Below, piece by piece: positions 44,955 through 55,990 of a DNA stretch of 64,000 nucleotides. The notes beneath the pieces were generated by a model. It was not told the DNA's origin. It did not search any database and saw only the letters and a program-made list of their open reading frames with translations. Positions within the stretch are counted from its first letter, which is position 1, and every line of letters starts with the position of its first letter. The DNA comes from Hibiscus mutabilis. Taxonomy: Eukaryota; Streptophyta; Magnoliopsida; Malvales; Malvaceae. The DNA is taken from assembly GCA_019671005.1 (NCBI GenBank), contig CM033752.1:13454001-13518000 (forward strand). Direction: 5' to 3'. Both the position numbers and the translations under genes were made by a program.

Positions 44955-46265
44955 ATGCAGACGTTTGAAAGGCCTGCTCATTGTTGTAATGTACAGGAAG
45001 AGATTGATGGAAGCCCATGGTACTATGACATCTTACAATATGTCAAGCTTCAAAAGTACCCAGAAGGGGCAAACGACAATGACAGAAAAACGCTCAGAAA
45101 AATGGCAACAAAATATGTCCTAGATGGGGAGATCCTATATAGGAGAAGTCATGATCAGACATTGCTGAGATGTGTGGATGCCCGGGAGGCGAAGGAGATT
45201 TTAGCTGAAGTACATGACGGGCTCTGTGGAACGCACGCCAACGGGCTATCTATAGCCCGGAAAATTATGAGATATGGTTATTTCTGGTTGACCATGGAGG
45301 GAGATTGCATCGATTACGCCAGGAAATGTCACAAATGCCAAATCTACGCTGATAAAATTCATGCACCCCCATCGCCTTTACACACCATGAATTCTCCATG
45401 GCCTTTCGCAGCATGGGGCATGGACGTCATCGGGAAGATTCATCCGAAAGCTTCCAATGGACACCGTTTCATTTTGGTCGCCATAGACTACTTCACTAAA
45501 TGGGTAGAGGCAGCGTCTTACGCCAACATCACTAGGACTACAGTATGTAAATTCTTAAAGAAGGAGATTATTTGTCGATACGGATTGCCAGAAAGGGTCA
45601 TCACCGACAATGCTTCCAATCTGAATAACAAAATGATGACAGACGTGTGCACTCAATTCAAGATAACACACCACAATTCCACAGTCTATCGTCCTAAAAT
45701 GAATGGAGCAGTGGAAGCAGCAAACAAGAACATAAAGAAGATCATAGCGAAGACTACGGATACCTACAGGGATTGGCATGAGAATTTGCCATTTGCCCTT
45801 TTCGCCTATAGGACATCCATTCGCACGTCAACAGGGGCAACACCCTACTCCTTGGTGTATGGTACCGAAGCAGTACTCCCAATCGAGGTAGAGATCCCGT
45901 CTCTCCGGGTCTTAAACGAAGTAAAATTGGAAGAAGCCGAATGGGTGCAAGCCAGATACGACCAGGTAAATCTCATTGATGAAAAGAGACTAAAGGCCAT
46001 TTGTCATGGTCAGATGTACCAAAAGCGGATGGTGCAGGCATACAACAAAAAATGTGCGCCCAAGAGAATTCAAAGAAGGAGATATGGTGCTCAAAAAAAT
46101 CCTCCCTATCAGAAAGATTCTCGAGGAAAATGGATGCCTAACTGGGAAGGACCGTACGTCGTAAAAAAGGCCTTCTTAGGAGGAGCCCTGATCCTAACAG
46201 AAATGGATGGAGACGAGCTGAAAAATCCTGTAAATTCTGATGCTGTCAAAAAATACTATCTTTGA
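44955..46265 (+). CDS. T: integrase, open frame
   Basis: 436 codons without a stop, in frame with the RNase H region and separated from it only by TAG 44952-44954. The zinc domain has EVHDGLCGTHANG and CHKCQIYAD (His, His, Cys, Cys). The core has GMDVIGKIHPKASNGH, VITDNASNLNNKMM and NGAVEAANKNIKKII for the catalytic D, D and E. YRTSIRTSTGATPYSLVYG follows, and a GPY/F-like end (WEGPYVVKKAFLGGALILTEM). No chromodomain is present. It was part of the Gag-Pol polyprotein and has no start site of its own, so it is best seen as a preserved domain, not an independent gene. Confidence 0.86.
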   Translation: MQTFERPAHCCNVQEEIDGSPWYYDILQYVKLQKYPEGANDNDRKTLRKMATKYVLDGEILYRRSHDQTLLRCVDAREAKEILAEVHDGLCGTHANGLSIARKIMRYGYFWLTMEGDCIDYARKCHKCQIYADKIHAPPSPLHTMNSPWPFAAWGMDVIGKIHPKASNGHRFILVAIDYFTKWVEAASYANITRTTVCKFLKKEIICRYGLPERVITDNASNLNNKMMTDVCTQFKITHHNSTVYRPKMNGAVEAANKNIKKIIAKTTDTYRDWHENLPFALFAYRTSIRTSTGATPYSLVYGTEAVLPIEVEIPSLRVLNEVKLEEAEWVQARYDQVNLIDEKRLKAICHGQMYQKRMVQAYNKKCAPKRIQRRRYGAQKNPPYQKDSRGKWMPNWEGPYVVKKAFLGGALILTEMDGDELKNPVNSDAVKKYYL

Positions 46266-47329
46266 AAAAAAAACAAAAAAACAACAAAAAAACAACAAAA
46301 AAAATGATGAAAAAGAGAACAAAAATGGAGAGCTCAGGGCGAAAACCCGAAACCGGGCGTCTTGAAGCAAAGGGAGGACCCGAGTTGAAAACCCGCAAAG
46401 GGCAGCTCGAGTAAATTGAAAAGTTGAATATCCAAAGAGAAGTGTATCCCCATGAACATCATGAAGAGGAGGCTTCAGGCAAAAAAAAATTCTACGCCGG
46501 TCGACAGGATCATGTATCATTCATATCGAAGATAATGAGGGATCTTGTATTTCATACTTAACTTTTCTTTTTTTCTCATGTGTGTCATACCTTTCTTTTT
46601 AAGATATCCCAAGCCCTTAATCGTAATAAAACCGTGTTTTTGAGCATCCATTCCTTGCCTTCTTGTCAATTTCAGTCAGATAAGTTAACATAGGCTTATA
46701 GTGAAACAAGAGATTTCGGAGCATTACTGTGATTTAACCTTAAAAATGCAGGTGATCAAAGAAAACGATGGTAACTCCGTCTTCTAGTTCCCTGCATAAT
46801 GGTTGTTGATAGGGAAGGAGGAAAGCTTCAAACAACCGGATAGGATGACCAATGGCGTACGTCCTGTCTATTCAAGGAAGGCATGCGAGATAACAAGAGA
46901 GATCTCTTGGGTGAAAACCCAGAAGGGCACCCCTAAAAAAACACAAAAAAAAACAAAAAAATCTCTCTATAGTGAAAACCCGAAAGGACACTTTAGAATT
47001 CCAAGTCGTAAGTGGAGAAAAAGAAAGGATGGAATGGTTGAACCTGACAGTGAAGCGGGGTATCGATGCCCGTGAGAAAGGAGAAAGTGAACACCGAGAT
47101 CGAACAAGGACCAAAACAAGCCCACCAAGATATTGACACTCATGCATCATGAATAGTCAGACGTCACTAGGATTAGGAGCATGTCAATTCATTTGTCATA
47201 GCATTTTGTTTTTATCTCAGACAGGTATTTGCAGATTCATAGAGACATCGATGGCCATCGTGGTGTGAATCCCAAATGAGAAGACAATGTTTTTACATAC
47301 AAAAGGCATATGTTTCCAAGCTCCAGAAA
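46266..47329 (+). other. T: 3' untranslated region, first part
   Basis: Starts with a long A-rich run (46264-46305) directly after the integrase stop. It contains four copies of a GTGAAAACCCGAAAGGGCAC-like motif (about 46339, 46384, 46909 and 46970), two of them after an A/C-rich run. The remainder is unique and non-coding. Confidence 0.7.
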
Positions 47330-48130
47330 GAGGCTCTATATAGGAAGAATCATCCGCTCCGAGGCTTCAGAAGCTGAAAGTTCTATATAGGAAGGACTAA
47401 CAGCTCCAGGGTGAAGACTAGCAGTTCTATATAGGAAGAACTCCCAGTCGAAGGAATTCACCTATAACACAGGGTTATATAGGAAACCTGTTGTGTCGAA
47501 AGCGAAGAGTCTTATATAGGAAAGGCTTCGAGCTTCAATGTCTTAGAGTAAAATATTCTATATAGGAAGAATCCGTAACTCCAAGATTTCAGACGCCGAA
47601 AAGTTCTATATAGGAAGGACCGACGGCACCAAGGTGAAGACTCACAGTTCTATATAGGAAGAACTCCCAGTCAAAGGAATTCACCTATGACACAGGGTTA
47701 TATAGGAAACCTGTTGTGTCGAAAGCGAAGAGTCTTCTATAGGAAAGGCTCCGAGCTTCATTGTCTTAGAGTGAAAGGTTCTATATAGGAAGAACCTGTA
47801 GCTCTGAGATTTCAGACGCCAAAAGTTCTATATAGGAAGGACTGACGGCTCCAGGGTTTGAAGACTAGTAGTTCTATATAGGAGGAACTCCCAGTCAGAA
47901 GAATCCATCAGCGGCGCAAAAGGTTTTATATAGGAGAAACCATCGTTGAAGGCGAAGAGTTCTATATAGGAAGGACTCCAAGCTTTACAGTTTCGAAGTG
48001 AAAGGTTCTATATAGGAAGGACTCATAACTCGAGGTTTCAGAGCGAAGGGTTCTACATAGGAAGAGCCTGTAGCTCCAAGATCGGAAGGTGACGAAGCTC
48101 TATCTAGGAAGAACTTACGAGCCCGAAGAT
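47330..48130 (+). repeat. T: 18 copies of TCTATATAGGAAG with a 222-bp higher order
   Basis: The core TTCTATATAGGAAG and close variants occur 18 times, at intervals of 34 to 53 bases. Five consecutive units form a larger repeat of about 222 bases: the block beginning at 47336 returns at 47558 with the same inner order (GAAGGACT, GAACTCCCAGTC, CACAGGGTTATATAGG, AAAGCGAAGAGTCTT) and partly again from 47780. Later units are more irregular. Such repeat-rich 3' regions are known in the Tat/Ogre lineage and can seed satellite DNA. Confidence 0.9.
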
Positions 48131-48248
48131 TCAGCTAAGGAAGAGCAGAGATGTCCAAAAGAACACGTTTTTCCAAAGCTACAAACAGGGAAGTCTGATA
48201 AAAATGAGTGCTTATGAATCTTTGCTTTGTTTCCCATTCTATGAGAAC

Positions 48249-48265
48249 AAGCAAAGAGGGGCAAC
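48249..48265 (+). other. Polypurine tract of T
   Basis: AAGCAAAGAGGGGCAAC directly precedes the 3' LTR start TGTAATCAC. It is purine-rich and at the expected place. Confidence 0.82.
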
Positions 48266-48627
48266 TGTAATCACTCATTTTTACCTGTAAATACATATTA
48301 GTGTTGCATGTATACTTATTATATTATATGTTTATTGTTTGCATGAGTATTACTAATATATATAAGGTGTGGTGTGCATGTATATTATAAGCTATGTATG
48401 TAGACGTATTAAGGGTGTATGTGTGTCACGTATGTATCTATAGAGTACGAGCGTATTTTTTTAATGTATATAGATGTTATGTTAATTATGTGTATGATTA
48501 TATGTACGTATGTTAGTATGTTATATTAATTAATGTTTATATAAGTATACGTTTGTATTATGTATGTGTATTGCTACTATAATTATATTATTATTAATAT
48601 TATTGGGCTGATATATGAAATGAAATC

Positions 48628-48671
<44 letters not shown>

Positions 48672-51161
48672 TCAAATAAATAAATTACAGTCCAAGTCCA
48701 ATTACAAATAATTACAAGGCCCGGTTGGCCCAAACCCAAACCCTATCTAATTACAGTTACTGTGTGTGCAGGTGACTGTGGGCCGTTGGATCAAGATCTG
48801 ATCCAACGGCCACGATCTAACCAAGGACCAAAATATCTGCCAGCCGCGTGCTCCACACGTATGGACCGTTCGAGTACCACGCGAGGACGCTTTGATATCC
48901 CATGCGTGCGTGAGCCCCACGCGCTCTGACTCCTTGACTGCTGAGCTCCACGTGGCATGGTCTGGAGCCGTTTCATGAAATCGAGGCTTCATCTGGGCCG
49001 TTCATCCTTCAAGCCATCTCGACCATTAGATCAGATCTGATCTAACGGCCGAGAACACGTCTGGCCGCTGGCAGAACCCCCACACCGCCACCATGCCGAT
49101 CTTCAACCACTGCGCTCAAAACATGCCAAACACAGCAAGAAAGAAGTTTGTCAGTCTAGATCTGAAAAAGCAAGTAATATGCAACTTGTACCAAAACAAA
49201 AGACAAGCATATATATGTAGGAAACAAATATTTTGTAACCGAGAGAGTTGTAACAGACAAGAACAGAGAGTAGTAATCAAAAGAACAACTTGTAATCGAA
49301 CCAGAAGTTACAATCGAAATACAAAAGTCAGTCCAGTGGTAAATACTCGTTAACTTTTTTTATTTTTGCATGCATATACAAAAGAGGTAAAAAAGAGAGG
49401 GAGTGGTCTTACTGTCGCCGTTTGTGGGTCTCCCCTCCTCAGTGACAAGCCTTTCGGCTTCCCCAAGTCAGATACGGTGAACTGTAGAGAGGGGGAGACC
49501 CCTTGTAGTTTCGTTTTGGGTTTAAAAAATGGGTTTTTTTTCGTTTCGTATTTCCTAGATCTAGAGCAAATAGAGGCGTATCCTCTGAATCCAACCTCAG
49601 ATTCGCGTTGAGGGTGAGACGGGGTTATTTTGGTAGGTTTTTGAGGCTCGCCGGCGCCGGTTAGCGGCGGTCGGCGGCGGAGAACAAGGCGGCCGATCGC
49701 GGGATTCTGGGTTTCATGGGATGAGTTGAGAGAAAAAAATAAGAACGAAGATGTTATAAAAACTGAAAAATGAAATGAAAGAGGGAAATTTTGGTCCCGG
49801 CCAAAAAAGGGGGTATTTATAGGCGTTATTATTTTGTGAAATGGGTAAATTACATAATAAATCCCCCCGCGCTTTCAACATTTTCGTTTCTATCTTGCCG
49901 CATGGTATAATTACAATTCCAGTCCCCCTTATGTTTCAAAATATTGCAATCCAGTCCCTAAATTACACCGAATCAGATTTCAAATGGTAAAATTACGCCT
50001 TTAACCATCCCGCGTTTTTGAACTTTTCATTTTGGGTCTGCCCCTTGGTCAAATTACAGTTTTGATCCTTTTAAGTTCCGTTTACTTCACATTTTCGTCC
50101 TTTAATTACATATTATTGTTCTTTAATTTCTGCCACTGACTTTTATTTTTCTTTCATTTCAGTCCTGTTTCTTTATAAATACTCATATTCGTATTATAAT
50201 CGTATATGTTAATGTATTCTTTTGTCTTATTTTATATCCCTCGTATATGCCTCGTATTTTTATGTTTACATGTATATGTGTATTAAGCTTATGATAGTTA
50301 TGTATCTTTTTTATCCGGTTATTCGTATTAAGTATGTTATGTTCTAGTTGGTTCGTACACAGCATGTTTTATATATTTTTATGTGTGTATGTTCTCTTGG
50401 CTTTTTTAGGTTACATGTTAGTGTATTTTCTTTTTTGTATGATATATTGTCCCATATATGTTGAAATATGTTTTATTACTAGTATGTATGTCTTTTTGAA
50501 ATATATGTTCGTCTATATATGTATTTATTCCTACCTTGTTATTGTGGCATGTTAAGTGTGCTTATATCTGATATTAAGCTTGGTATGTATATGTGTATTT
50601 AGTTACGTATTTCATATATGTTAGATTAGTATTCTATTATGTGAATATTTATTGTTTTTAAATTATCTGCTATGTCTTATATTTTTGTCACTAAGATTGC
50701 ATATGGTATATAAATTGTCAAAGTGGTGCCCTTTTATCCGAGCGTAAACGGGGCCAGTATCAGGCGTAGTGATAGTGGTTGGGCGTTTATTCTCGGATAA
50801 CTGGGACCTTAAAATTTATTCGCAATTATGACCGAATTTTAAAATAATCGTCACTTTAATCCGGAAAATCCAATATTAATAAAGCGGTAATTATTAAAGT
50901 ACCAATTTTGGGCGGTGTGGGGGTGCTAATCCTTCCCCATCCGTAATCGACTCCCGAACCCAATATTTTTTGAATCTCTGGTTTTATGGTGTCCGGCCTA
51001 CCTAAATGGCCGGTGGCGACTCCATTTTTTTAAATGCGGTTTTTTTATAAAAAAAACCCACGGAATAAATATTTTACATCCAAAAAATCACGAACACCTC
51101 TCAAAAACACTTCGAAAATCCTCGTTTTTTAGCGATATAGAAAAAAAGGGACATCGCTACA
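48266..51161 (+). repeat. 3' LTR of T
   Basis: 2896 bp, nearly the same as 33014-35915. Differences are mostly single transitions, often C/T or G/A, plus a 17-base deletion in the GC-rich block (about 48880) and a longer (TA)n run (48632-48666). It also contains TGGCGACTCCA (51014-51024), the first 11 bases of the ancestral-type PBS. Confidence 0.94.
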
Positions 51162-51535
51162 ACTTCGTGTATTTCGAACGAGTTGCAAATCTCGAGGAAA
51201 GATTTCAGATGTTGCCGTGCATCTTCAGTTGCTGAGCCGCCAAATTGACCAATTGTGTTGATCATATTAAACATTACCGGTTTTAACTCAAAGTGGTCGG
51301 CTTCAATTTCAGGTGCGACAACTCCTGGATTAAGTCCATCTAGATCTTCTTCAAGATAGTCTCGAATAGTTCTGTTTCGTGCAAGAATCACTCATCCTCT
51401 TGCTAGAACATCTTGATTCATATTGCCGTCTTGATTAGCCATTGCTACTCTTATCCTTCGTCTAAGTCTTTGTAAGGTTCGTTCGATTTCTGGATGAAAG
51501 GGATATTCTGGTGTAGTTGGTCTCGCCCTGGTCAT
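51162..51535 (-). pseudogene. A: gag N-terminal part
   Basis: Start chosen at the ATG 51535-51533, opening MTRARPTTPEYPFHPEIERT. The same frame goes through MANQDGNMNQDVLARG, a TGA stop (near 51394), RTIRDYLEEDLDGLNPGVV and HFELKPVMFNMINTIGQFGG, a hallmark of Athila gag, and ends at KSFLEICNSFEIHEV, where T is inserted. It resumes at 33008. The first five bases (51162-51166) are the right copy of the T target duplication. Confidence 0.88.
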
Positions 51536-51633
51536 ATACCAATGCAAAACCAAAGTTTGTTAGCCCTTTGAATCTTAAACAAGAAAAGTAAAATGAAAGT
51601 GCAAGAAAATAAAAACAAAGTCGCTATTGCCAA

Positions 51634-51651
51634 TCCCCGGCAACGGCGGCA
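51634..51651 (-). other. Primer-binding site of A (tRNA-Asp type)
   Basis: The minus strand reads TGCCGCCGTTGCCGGGGA, six bases inside the LTR. It matches the TGGCGCCGTTGCCGGGGA site of Athila elements, complementary to tRNA-Asp, with one change at the third base. Confidence 0.85.
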
Positions 51652-51657
51652 AAAACT

Positions 51658-53088
51658 TGTTGCGCGTAATAAGTGCTACGCAATTGTGCAAGTATACACG
51701 TTGCAAGTTATAGTATAAAAGATATCGTCTCCACAGGATCGGTGCCACTTCAAGAATCTAGTCTCTTGCACTGTAAAAAGTAAAAACACAAATAAAGGAT
51801 TATAAGAGTTTAACTAATAACTAATATAGAAAGCAATAAAGTAAAAGAATAGATGAGATCAAATGAGAGAGAGATAGGCCAGGTTATCGTGAGTTGAGGT
51901 GTGATAGCTGATTGGATCATCTTGGTAAAAGAGTGAACAGGCAACTCAGTTGCAGTGGCAACTTGCACAACGGGGTTGCCTTGGCAACTAATCGATGGTT
52001 GCCTGGGCAACTAGTCGGGCAACTACTTGGGCGTCTGGGCAGCAACCTTCAAAGTTCGACAGAGTGTTCTTCAATGGTTTCTTCTTATCCCTAAGTCGAA
52101 ACTCTAGCTACTTGTGCATGCCTTGATAATACATCCATGTGTGAATCAAGGGTGAACAACACCCAATCTTGCGCTCCTCTTAGCCGTTGAAATCCTTGAC
52201 TTATTCCTAAGCCGGATTAATCTTCACTATCAATAGATTGAATAAAGATCATATTCATTTGTTTCTTGAATCTAACTCTCCCGATATTAGATAAATAGAT
52301 GAAATCACGAAATCCTCTCCCAATTCACTCGCAAACAAGAATAAGAACCAAGAATGAATAAACCTTGAATAGAAAAGTGCAAACTCTTATTACCTAAACA
52401 AAAACCAATAGTTTCTCACAACCACAAAACACAATAACCATAGCCAAATAGATTTAGTTCATGGCTAGGTTCCAAAGAAACACAAGATAATTAATCCCTA
52501 GCATGAACCCAATCGAACAAGAAAGAAAAGATGAAGAAGGAGGCTTGTCGAAATCCTCTTTGCCCTAGATGCTTGTTGAAAATTCTCTCCTCTTGCCTTC
52601 CTTGGAGTTGTCGAATTCCCCTCTCTTTGCTCTCTCTATGGATTGTCAAAATCTCCCTCTTATTTATAGGGCTAGGCCAAAGTTCTTCTTTGAGGAGGAA
52701 GTTAAGTTGGAATTAAATTATCTTTAAAGAATATAATTCTTTATTATAATTATATTCCTACTAGAACTTCTCCTATCTTCTTGGAATTTAATTCTTCTTT
52801 AATCTCTTCATGGAAATCAAATTCCTTTGGGATTGGCGTCTTCTTCATGCATTGCCCTGGCAACTAGCTCTAGCCCTGCTTTGGCAAATGATCCTGCACA
52901 TACACACAAAACACACCAAAGTAGCATCTTTTCCCACAAAAACTACCAAGTTATGTAATCAAGCTCAATGATGGAAGGAAACATGGATTAATGCATGAAT
53001 GGCTTAATTATGCAACTAATATGAGCCTAAGTCTAACAATAATATGAGTAAAAAGGGTAAGAAAAATAGTACTTTTGAACACTTATCA
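51658..53088 (-). repeat. 5' LTR of A
   Basis: 1431 bp, partner of 23354-24918. The length difference is one deletion of about 133 bases near 52838 that removes a palindrome-rich stretch present in the other LTR. The TATA box is at 52661-52668, next to the TTGTCGAAAT repeats. Confidence 0.94.
52661..52668 (-). promoter_or_regulatory. TATA box in the 5' LTR of A
   Basis: TATAAATA on the minus strand, in the LTR that would start the genomic RNA of A. Conserved with the copy at 24359-24366. Confidence 0.75.
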
Positions 53089-53093
53089 CGCAA
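53089..53093. repeat. Target site duplication of A, right copy (CGCAA)
   Basis: Exact repeat of 23349-23353, directly after the LTR end ACTTATCA. Confidence 0.92.
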
Positions 53094-53713
53094 CGCCTTA
53101 GCAATCAGTTTGTTGTCGAAGTGCCTGCCCTAGTCATTAATAATGGCTCAAGTCACTGTAAACTGAGTGAAATATTTTTGTGCAAAAACTGCATGACTAT
53201 TTTTGCATCATTCTTGGTTGTCGCAATCGCTTCAAGCCATTTGGACATATAATCAACTGTCAGCAATATGTATAAATGCCCACATGATGAGGGAAAGGGT
53301 CCCATAAAGTCAATGGCCCAAACATCAAATAGTTTAACTTCAAGGATGACTTGCATGGTTAGCTCATTCCTTCTAGAGATGTTGCCCGTTCGTTGGCATC
53401 TATCGCAAGCATTATAGAATGCTTAGGCATTCTTAAACAAAGTGAGCCAATAGAATCCAGACTGCATGACCTTTGCAACAGTCTTATGTCCTCCAAAATG
53501 TCATCCACATAGAGTGGAATGGAAATTGAAAAGGATTTCCTTTTGTTCTACTTCGCGTATGCATCTCCGTATCATATTATCAACATATTCTTTGAAGAGG
53601 TAGGGCTCATCCCAGTAATAGTAGCGTGCATCATATCAGAACTTCTTCATTCCTTGGCTATTTAAATAACAAGGAAAAATTCCACTAACAAGAAAGTTAA
53701 CAATATCAGCATA
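53094..53713 (-). pseudogene. B: integrase N-terminal part
   Basis: Minus strand. The zinc domain has HFGGHKTVAKVMQSGFYW and an intact CDRCQRTGNISRR. The core starts with VWAIDFMGPFPSSCGHLY and VTVDYMSKWLEA-like sequence (here LTVDYMSKWLEAIA), and after stops reaches the INDQGRHFDNKLIAKALR-type motif at the A insertion point. The gene continues at 23353. Stops are frequent, in keeping with an old copy. Confidence 0.85.
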
Positions 53714-54260
53714 CTAAGGTAAAGCTGTAGCAGTAAGTAATTTCTCGTCCGGGAATTCATCTTGAATGTCAAGAGTAACATGCTCACATGCATTTTCTAG
53801 CCTAGAGAGGTGATGGGCTACTTGGTTTTTAGTGCCCTTCCTATCCACTAACTCAATGTTGAATTCTTGTAATAGTACAATCCACCTAATAAGTCTAGGT
53901 TTAGCATCCTTTCTAGTCACTAAATATTTAATGGTCTAGTGATCGGTGTGTATAATGACTTTAGTTCTAATTAAGTAACCCTTAATTTATCAAATACAAA
54001 TACCACATGAAGCAATTTTTTTCGGTGGTTGTATAGTTCAATTGTGCTTCATTTAGGGTGCAGCTAGTATAGTGTATAACATGAAAGATCTTACTTCAAC
54101 ATTGACCAAGAACCACACCGACAACATAATCACTAGCAGCACACATCATCTCAAAGTGTTGTGATCAATCAGGAGGTACTAAGATCGATGCAAAAATAAG
54201 TTTCTTCCTTAAGGTTTTGAACACTGCACAACATTGGCCATCAAACTAAAATACACGGTT
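53714..54260 (-). pseudogene. B: RNase H, decayed
   Basis: Minus strand. TRKDAKPRLIRWIVLLQEFN and DRKGTKNQVAHHLSRLEN mark the end of RNase H and the tether. The upstream half is recognisable only in short pieces in different frames. Confidence 0.78.
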
Positions 54261-55190
54261 CTACTCCTGCAACGAGCACAATGACTTTGAGATATTGGAG
54301 AAATCCTTTATGAATCTCTTGTAGAAACCGACATGGCCAATGAAGCTTGGAATGGATTTAACATTTGATGGGTGTGGAAGCTTCTCAAACTTATCCGCTT
54401 CAATGCCTTGTTTGGAAATACGGTGGCCCAAGACTATGCCTTCAGCGACCATGAAGTGGCACTTCTCCAAGTTAAGCACTAGGTCATTTTCTTCACATAT
54501 TTTCAACACCTTGGCAAGGTTACCTAGGCATTGTTCAAATAAGTTTCCAAAGAGTAAAAAGTCATCCATGAAGATATCAAGAAAATTATCCACCATGTTT
54601 GAAAAGATGTCCATCATATAACGCTAGAATGTTTCTGAGCATTGCTTAGGCCAAAAGAGCATTCAGTAAAAGGCATAAATGCCACAGAGGCAAGTGAATG
54701 CTATTTTCTCTTGGTCCTCTAGTTCTATAACATCCTGGTTACACCCAAAGTAACCATCTAGAAAGTAATACTAGTGCCTCCCCGCAAGATTGTTCAGCAT
54801 CTGGTCGATGAATAGCAAGGGGAAGTGGTTTTTCTTGGTGGCTTTGTCCAGCTTCATGTAGTCAATACAGTTTCAACTTCCAAAGATGGTTTTGGTTGGG
54901 AGGAGCTCATCGGCATCACTCTTGATCACAGTCCACCTTTCTTCTTCGATAGGCATTGGACATGACTCACCTAAAAACTATTCGAGATAGGATAGATGAT
55001 TCCAGCATTGAGCCATTTGATAATCTCCTTCATAACAACATTTCTCATGATTGGATTGAGTCTTTGCTATGGATCAATGGAGTTGTTGTGGCCATTTGGA
55101 GAAAAATCTTATGCATACAAAGAGTAGGGCTTATGTCTTTTAAGTCAGCAATAATTCAACCAATAGCTTCCTTATGTTGAGTCAGGACAT
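54261..55190 (-). pseudogene. B: reverse transcriptase, decayed
   Basis: Minus strand. The open piece 54261-54617 holds the active-site box DIFMDDFLLFGN with both Asp, the KCHFMVAEGIVLGHRISKQG block and SFIGHVGFYKRFIKDFS. The upstream half (54620-55190) is spread over frames with many stops, but FGL-type and LDRLAG-type landmarks remain. More decayed than the RT of element A. Confidence 0.83.
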
Positions 55191-55990
55191 TCAATAAACT
55201 ATTTTTTGGGTCGAGTGTTAAGCTAGTAGATATAATTACATGCGACTTGTTATTCTCCCCTAAAAATGCATACATTAATTTCGAGGAAAGAGATTTTAAA
55301 TCTAATTCAGGCAGATGCTCCAGTGATGGCTTGGGAGATTTAAACTCTGAATAATCCAAAGGTTCAAAGGTCATACCAGGCCTAGATAGTACAACATTGG
55401 ATTGTTTAGCATCTTCCTCACGTTCTTCCTATGCTTCTCGCATTGCCTCGTCAAATTCTAATTGCTCAATAGCATTTAGTGCATTGCCGCAACAAATTTC
55501 ATGAAGGGTCTCTTTGACTAAGGCTTCTTCACTATGCACAAGCTGGCATTCCTCATATTCATACGCAAACTTGAGAGTGCTGAAGACATTGAGTGTGATC
55601 TTTTGGTCATTCATCTTCATAGCAAACTCACCCTTCTCACAATCAATCACTATTCGCCCAGTGACAAGGAATGGTCTCCCTAGAATGATGGGAGCATTTT
55701 CATCAACCTCATAGTAAATAATGGTAAAATCAGTCGGGAAGACAAATCTATTAACCTTAACAAGATCATATTCAATCCTTCCCTCGGGTTAAACTTGAGA
55801 TTGATCAGCTAATTAGAGGATAATTGATGTAGGTTTATCTTTCCCCATGCCAAGATTCATAAATACTGATTTATACATCAAATTCATACGTGTGCCAAGA
55901 TCACATAATGCGTCTAGTTGCGGCCTATGGAACATGGGATGGTGAAGTTGTCAGGATCCTTCATCTTGGGTGGCAAGTTACTCAGCATTG
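55191..55990 (-). pseudogene. B: protease and linker, decayed
   Basis: Minus strand. The protease core reads CDLGTRMNLMYKSVF (DLGT at the catalytic place), followed by NAPIILGRPFLVTGRIVIDCEKGEF. The linker follows (YEECQLVHSEEAL; FEPLDYSEFKSPKPSLEHLP). Several stops. Confidence 0.8.

Larger units (their letters stand above)
33014..51161 (+). mobile_element. T: Tat/Ogre-like Ty3/Gypsy element nested in gag of A
   Basis: An 18.1-kb plus-strand element. LTRs 33014-35915 and 48266-51161 (about 2.9 kb) are nearly identical by eye. Internal order: PBS, leader, ORF1 (plant-mobile-domain/DUF7745-like), gag, protease, candidate intron, RT, RNase H, second archaeal-type RNase H, integrase, repeat-rich 3' region, PPT. 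The extra ORF before gag, the second RNase H before integrase, the large size and the repeat-rich 3' region are hallmarks of the Tat lineage including Ogre. It is the youngest insertion in the window by nesting order. Several in-frame stops and frameshifts make it non-coding today. Confidence 0.93.
23354..53088 (-). mobile_element. A: Athila-like Ty3/Gypsy element nested in B, itself holding T
   Basis: Minus-strand LTR retrotransposon: 5' LTR 51658-53088, tRNA-Asp-type PBS, gag (split by T), protease, RT, RNase H, integrase, env-like ORF, PPT, 3' LTR 23354-24918. About 11.6 kb without the inserted T. The perfect CGCAA duplication and the uninterrupted integrase of B across both flanks show a clean insertion. 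The pol frame is kept over long distances with in-frame stops and two frameshifts, so the element is inactive but not ancient. It has a peculiar abundance of TTGCC-NN-GGCAA palindromes in LTRs and coding regions. Confidence 0.94.

Noticed and set aside
47330..48130. CRISPR-like array because of evenly spaced 13-base repeats
   Set aside because: Spacers are themselves repeated in a higher-order pattern, the array is within a plant retrotransposon, and no cas-like gene exists.
48530..48739. Frame encoding Tyr-Ile repeats
   Set aside because: It is only the translation of the TA microsatellite.
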